NCBI RefSeq assembly: GCF_001999905.1 | Contig: NZ_CP019641.1 | Coordinates: forward strand, 248,001 to 312,000 | Direction: 5' to 3' | DNA length: 64,000 nt | Source of the DNA: Planococcus lenghuensis | GTDB taxonomy: Bacteria; Bacillota; Bacilli; Bacillales_A; Planococcaceae | Shown: positions 63,656-64,000 of the stretch, one piece after another | How positions within the stretch are numbered: the stretch's first letter is position 1 | Layout: each line of letters opens with the position of its first letter | Position numbers and translations under genes: made by a program | Notes under the pieces: generated by a model | Seen by the model: only the letters and a program-made list of their open reading frames with translations | Told to the model about the DNA's origin: nothing | The model's database searches: none

Positions 63656-64000
63656 TTACTTAAATTCTTTCCGTCTGAACTTCGCTGTCACTTCATAAAC
63701 AATCGGTACGATGACCAATGTCAGAAGGGTTGAGCTTGTCAGGCCGCCAATTACGGTGATGCCGAGGCCTTTAGAAATCAGGCCGCCGCCTTCTGCACCG
63801 ATGGCCAGCGGGATCAAGGCGCCGATTGTGGCAAGTGCCGTCATCAGGATTGGGCGCAATCGGGTTACACCGCCTTCGATTAAGGCTTCACGTGTTGTCA
63901 TGCCGGCTTTTTCCATGTGGATGACGCGGTCGATCAGGACGATTGCATTGGTTACCACGATGCCGATCAGCATCAAGACACCGATCAATGCGGATACGCT
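63656..64000 (-). CDS. RND efflux transporter, C-terminal part (continues past window)
   Basis: The last 114 or so residues of an AcrB/SwrC-type RND pump. GVLMLIGIVVTNAIVLIDRV and EGGVTRLRPILMTALATIGALIPLA are the conserved TM10-TM11 region, and the end (VIVPIVYEVTAKFRRKEFK) is short and basic. The frame is open to the window edge, so the N-terminal part lies beyond base 64000. It likely exports lipophilic compounds with the proton gradient. Confidence 0.92.
   Translation of the reverse strand, partial: SVSALIGVLMLIGIVVTNAIVLIDRVIHMEKAGMTTREALIEGGVTRLRPILMTALATIGALIPLAIGAEGGGLISKGLGITVIGGLTSSTLLTLVIVPIVYEVTAKFRRKEFK

Overview
The window looks like a chromosomal piece of a low-to-moderate GC Gram-positive bacterium, most likely Planococcaceae (Planococcus/Planomicrobium-like). 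The basis is strong GGAGG ribosome-binding sites, Bacillus-type Pho boxes, an S-box (SAM-I) riboswitch, a YuzB-type protein, a GlpP antiterminator, class D sortases with DTATN-type sorting signals, and Bacillales-style IS families. This is inference from gene families; no 16S or housekeeping marker is present.

Layout. 0.3-9.3 kb is a phosphate-starvation block: a wall-anchored alkaline phosphatase with its own class D sortase (minus), divergent pstB-phoU and an atypical response regulator (plus), and convergent pstS-pstC-pstA (minus). Three promoters here carry four-repeat, 11-bp-phased Pho boxes, each exactly 9 nt from a -10 element. 9.6-15.3 kb is a decayed accessory stretch: frameshifted IS256, a WrbA-like flavoprotein, a dead tyrosine recombinase, AbrB, an IS3 element and an IS1182 remnant. 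15.5-21.0 kb is a methionine/one-carbon operon (homocysteine methyltransferase-MTHFR fusion, then metH) under an S-box riboswitch with a clear promoter. 22.5-28.6 kb holds an aldehyde dehydrogenase, an alcohol dehydrogenase/lactonase pair and a MurE paralogue with an altered substrate motif.

29-48 kb is dominated by transposable elements (IS256, two kinds of 1138-bp IS630, a 1259-bp IS4 and a 1391-bp IS4-like element), several of them nested. Between them lie a CorA-like transporter, a second class D sortase with an acidic surface protein, a YuzB protein and an acyltransferase. 45.4-54.3 kb is a glycerol-3-phosphate/glycerophosphodiester operon (glpP, ugpB, HAD phosphatase, ugpC, ugpA, ugpE, GDPD). 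It carries a leader terminator between glpP and ugpB that is a likely GlpP target, and ugpE is broken by an IS4 copy. A divergent metallophosphoesterase has a fourth Pho box. 54.4-64 kb carries gamma-glutamyltransferase, two membrane proteins, a potassium-channel-like protein, an aldo/keto reductase, more IS debris and the end of an RND efflux pump.

How it works together. The two phosphate blocks form a scavenging set: extracellular phosphomonoesterase, high-affinity phosphate import, and import and hydrolysis of glycerophosphodiesters, with PhoP sites visible at four promoters. The IS4 insertion in ugpE probably disables the organophosphate branch in this strain. The IS copies differ in age: several have perfect target duplications, while others are frameshifted, deleted or lack duplications, which points to repeated bursts and some rearrangement.
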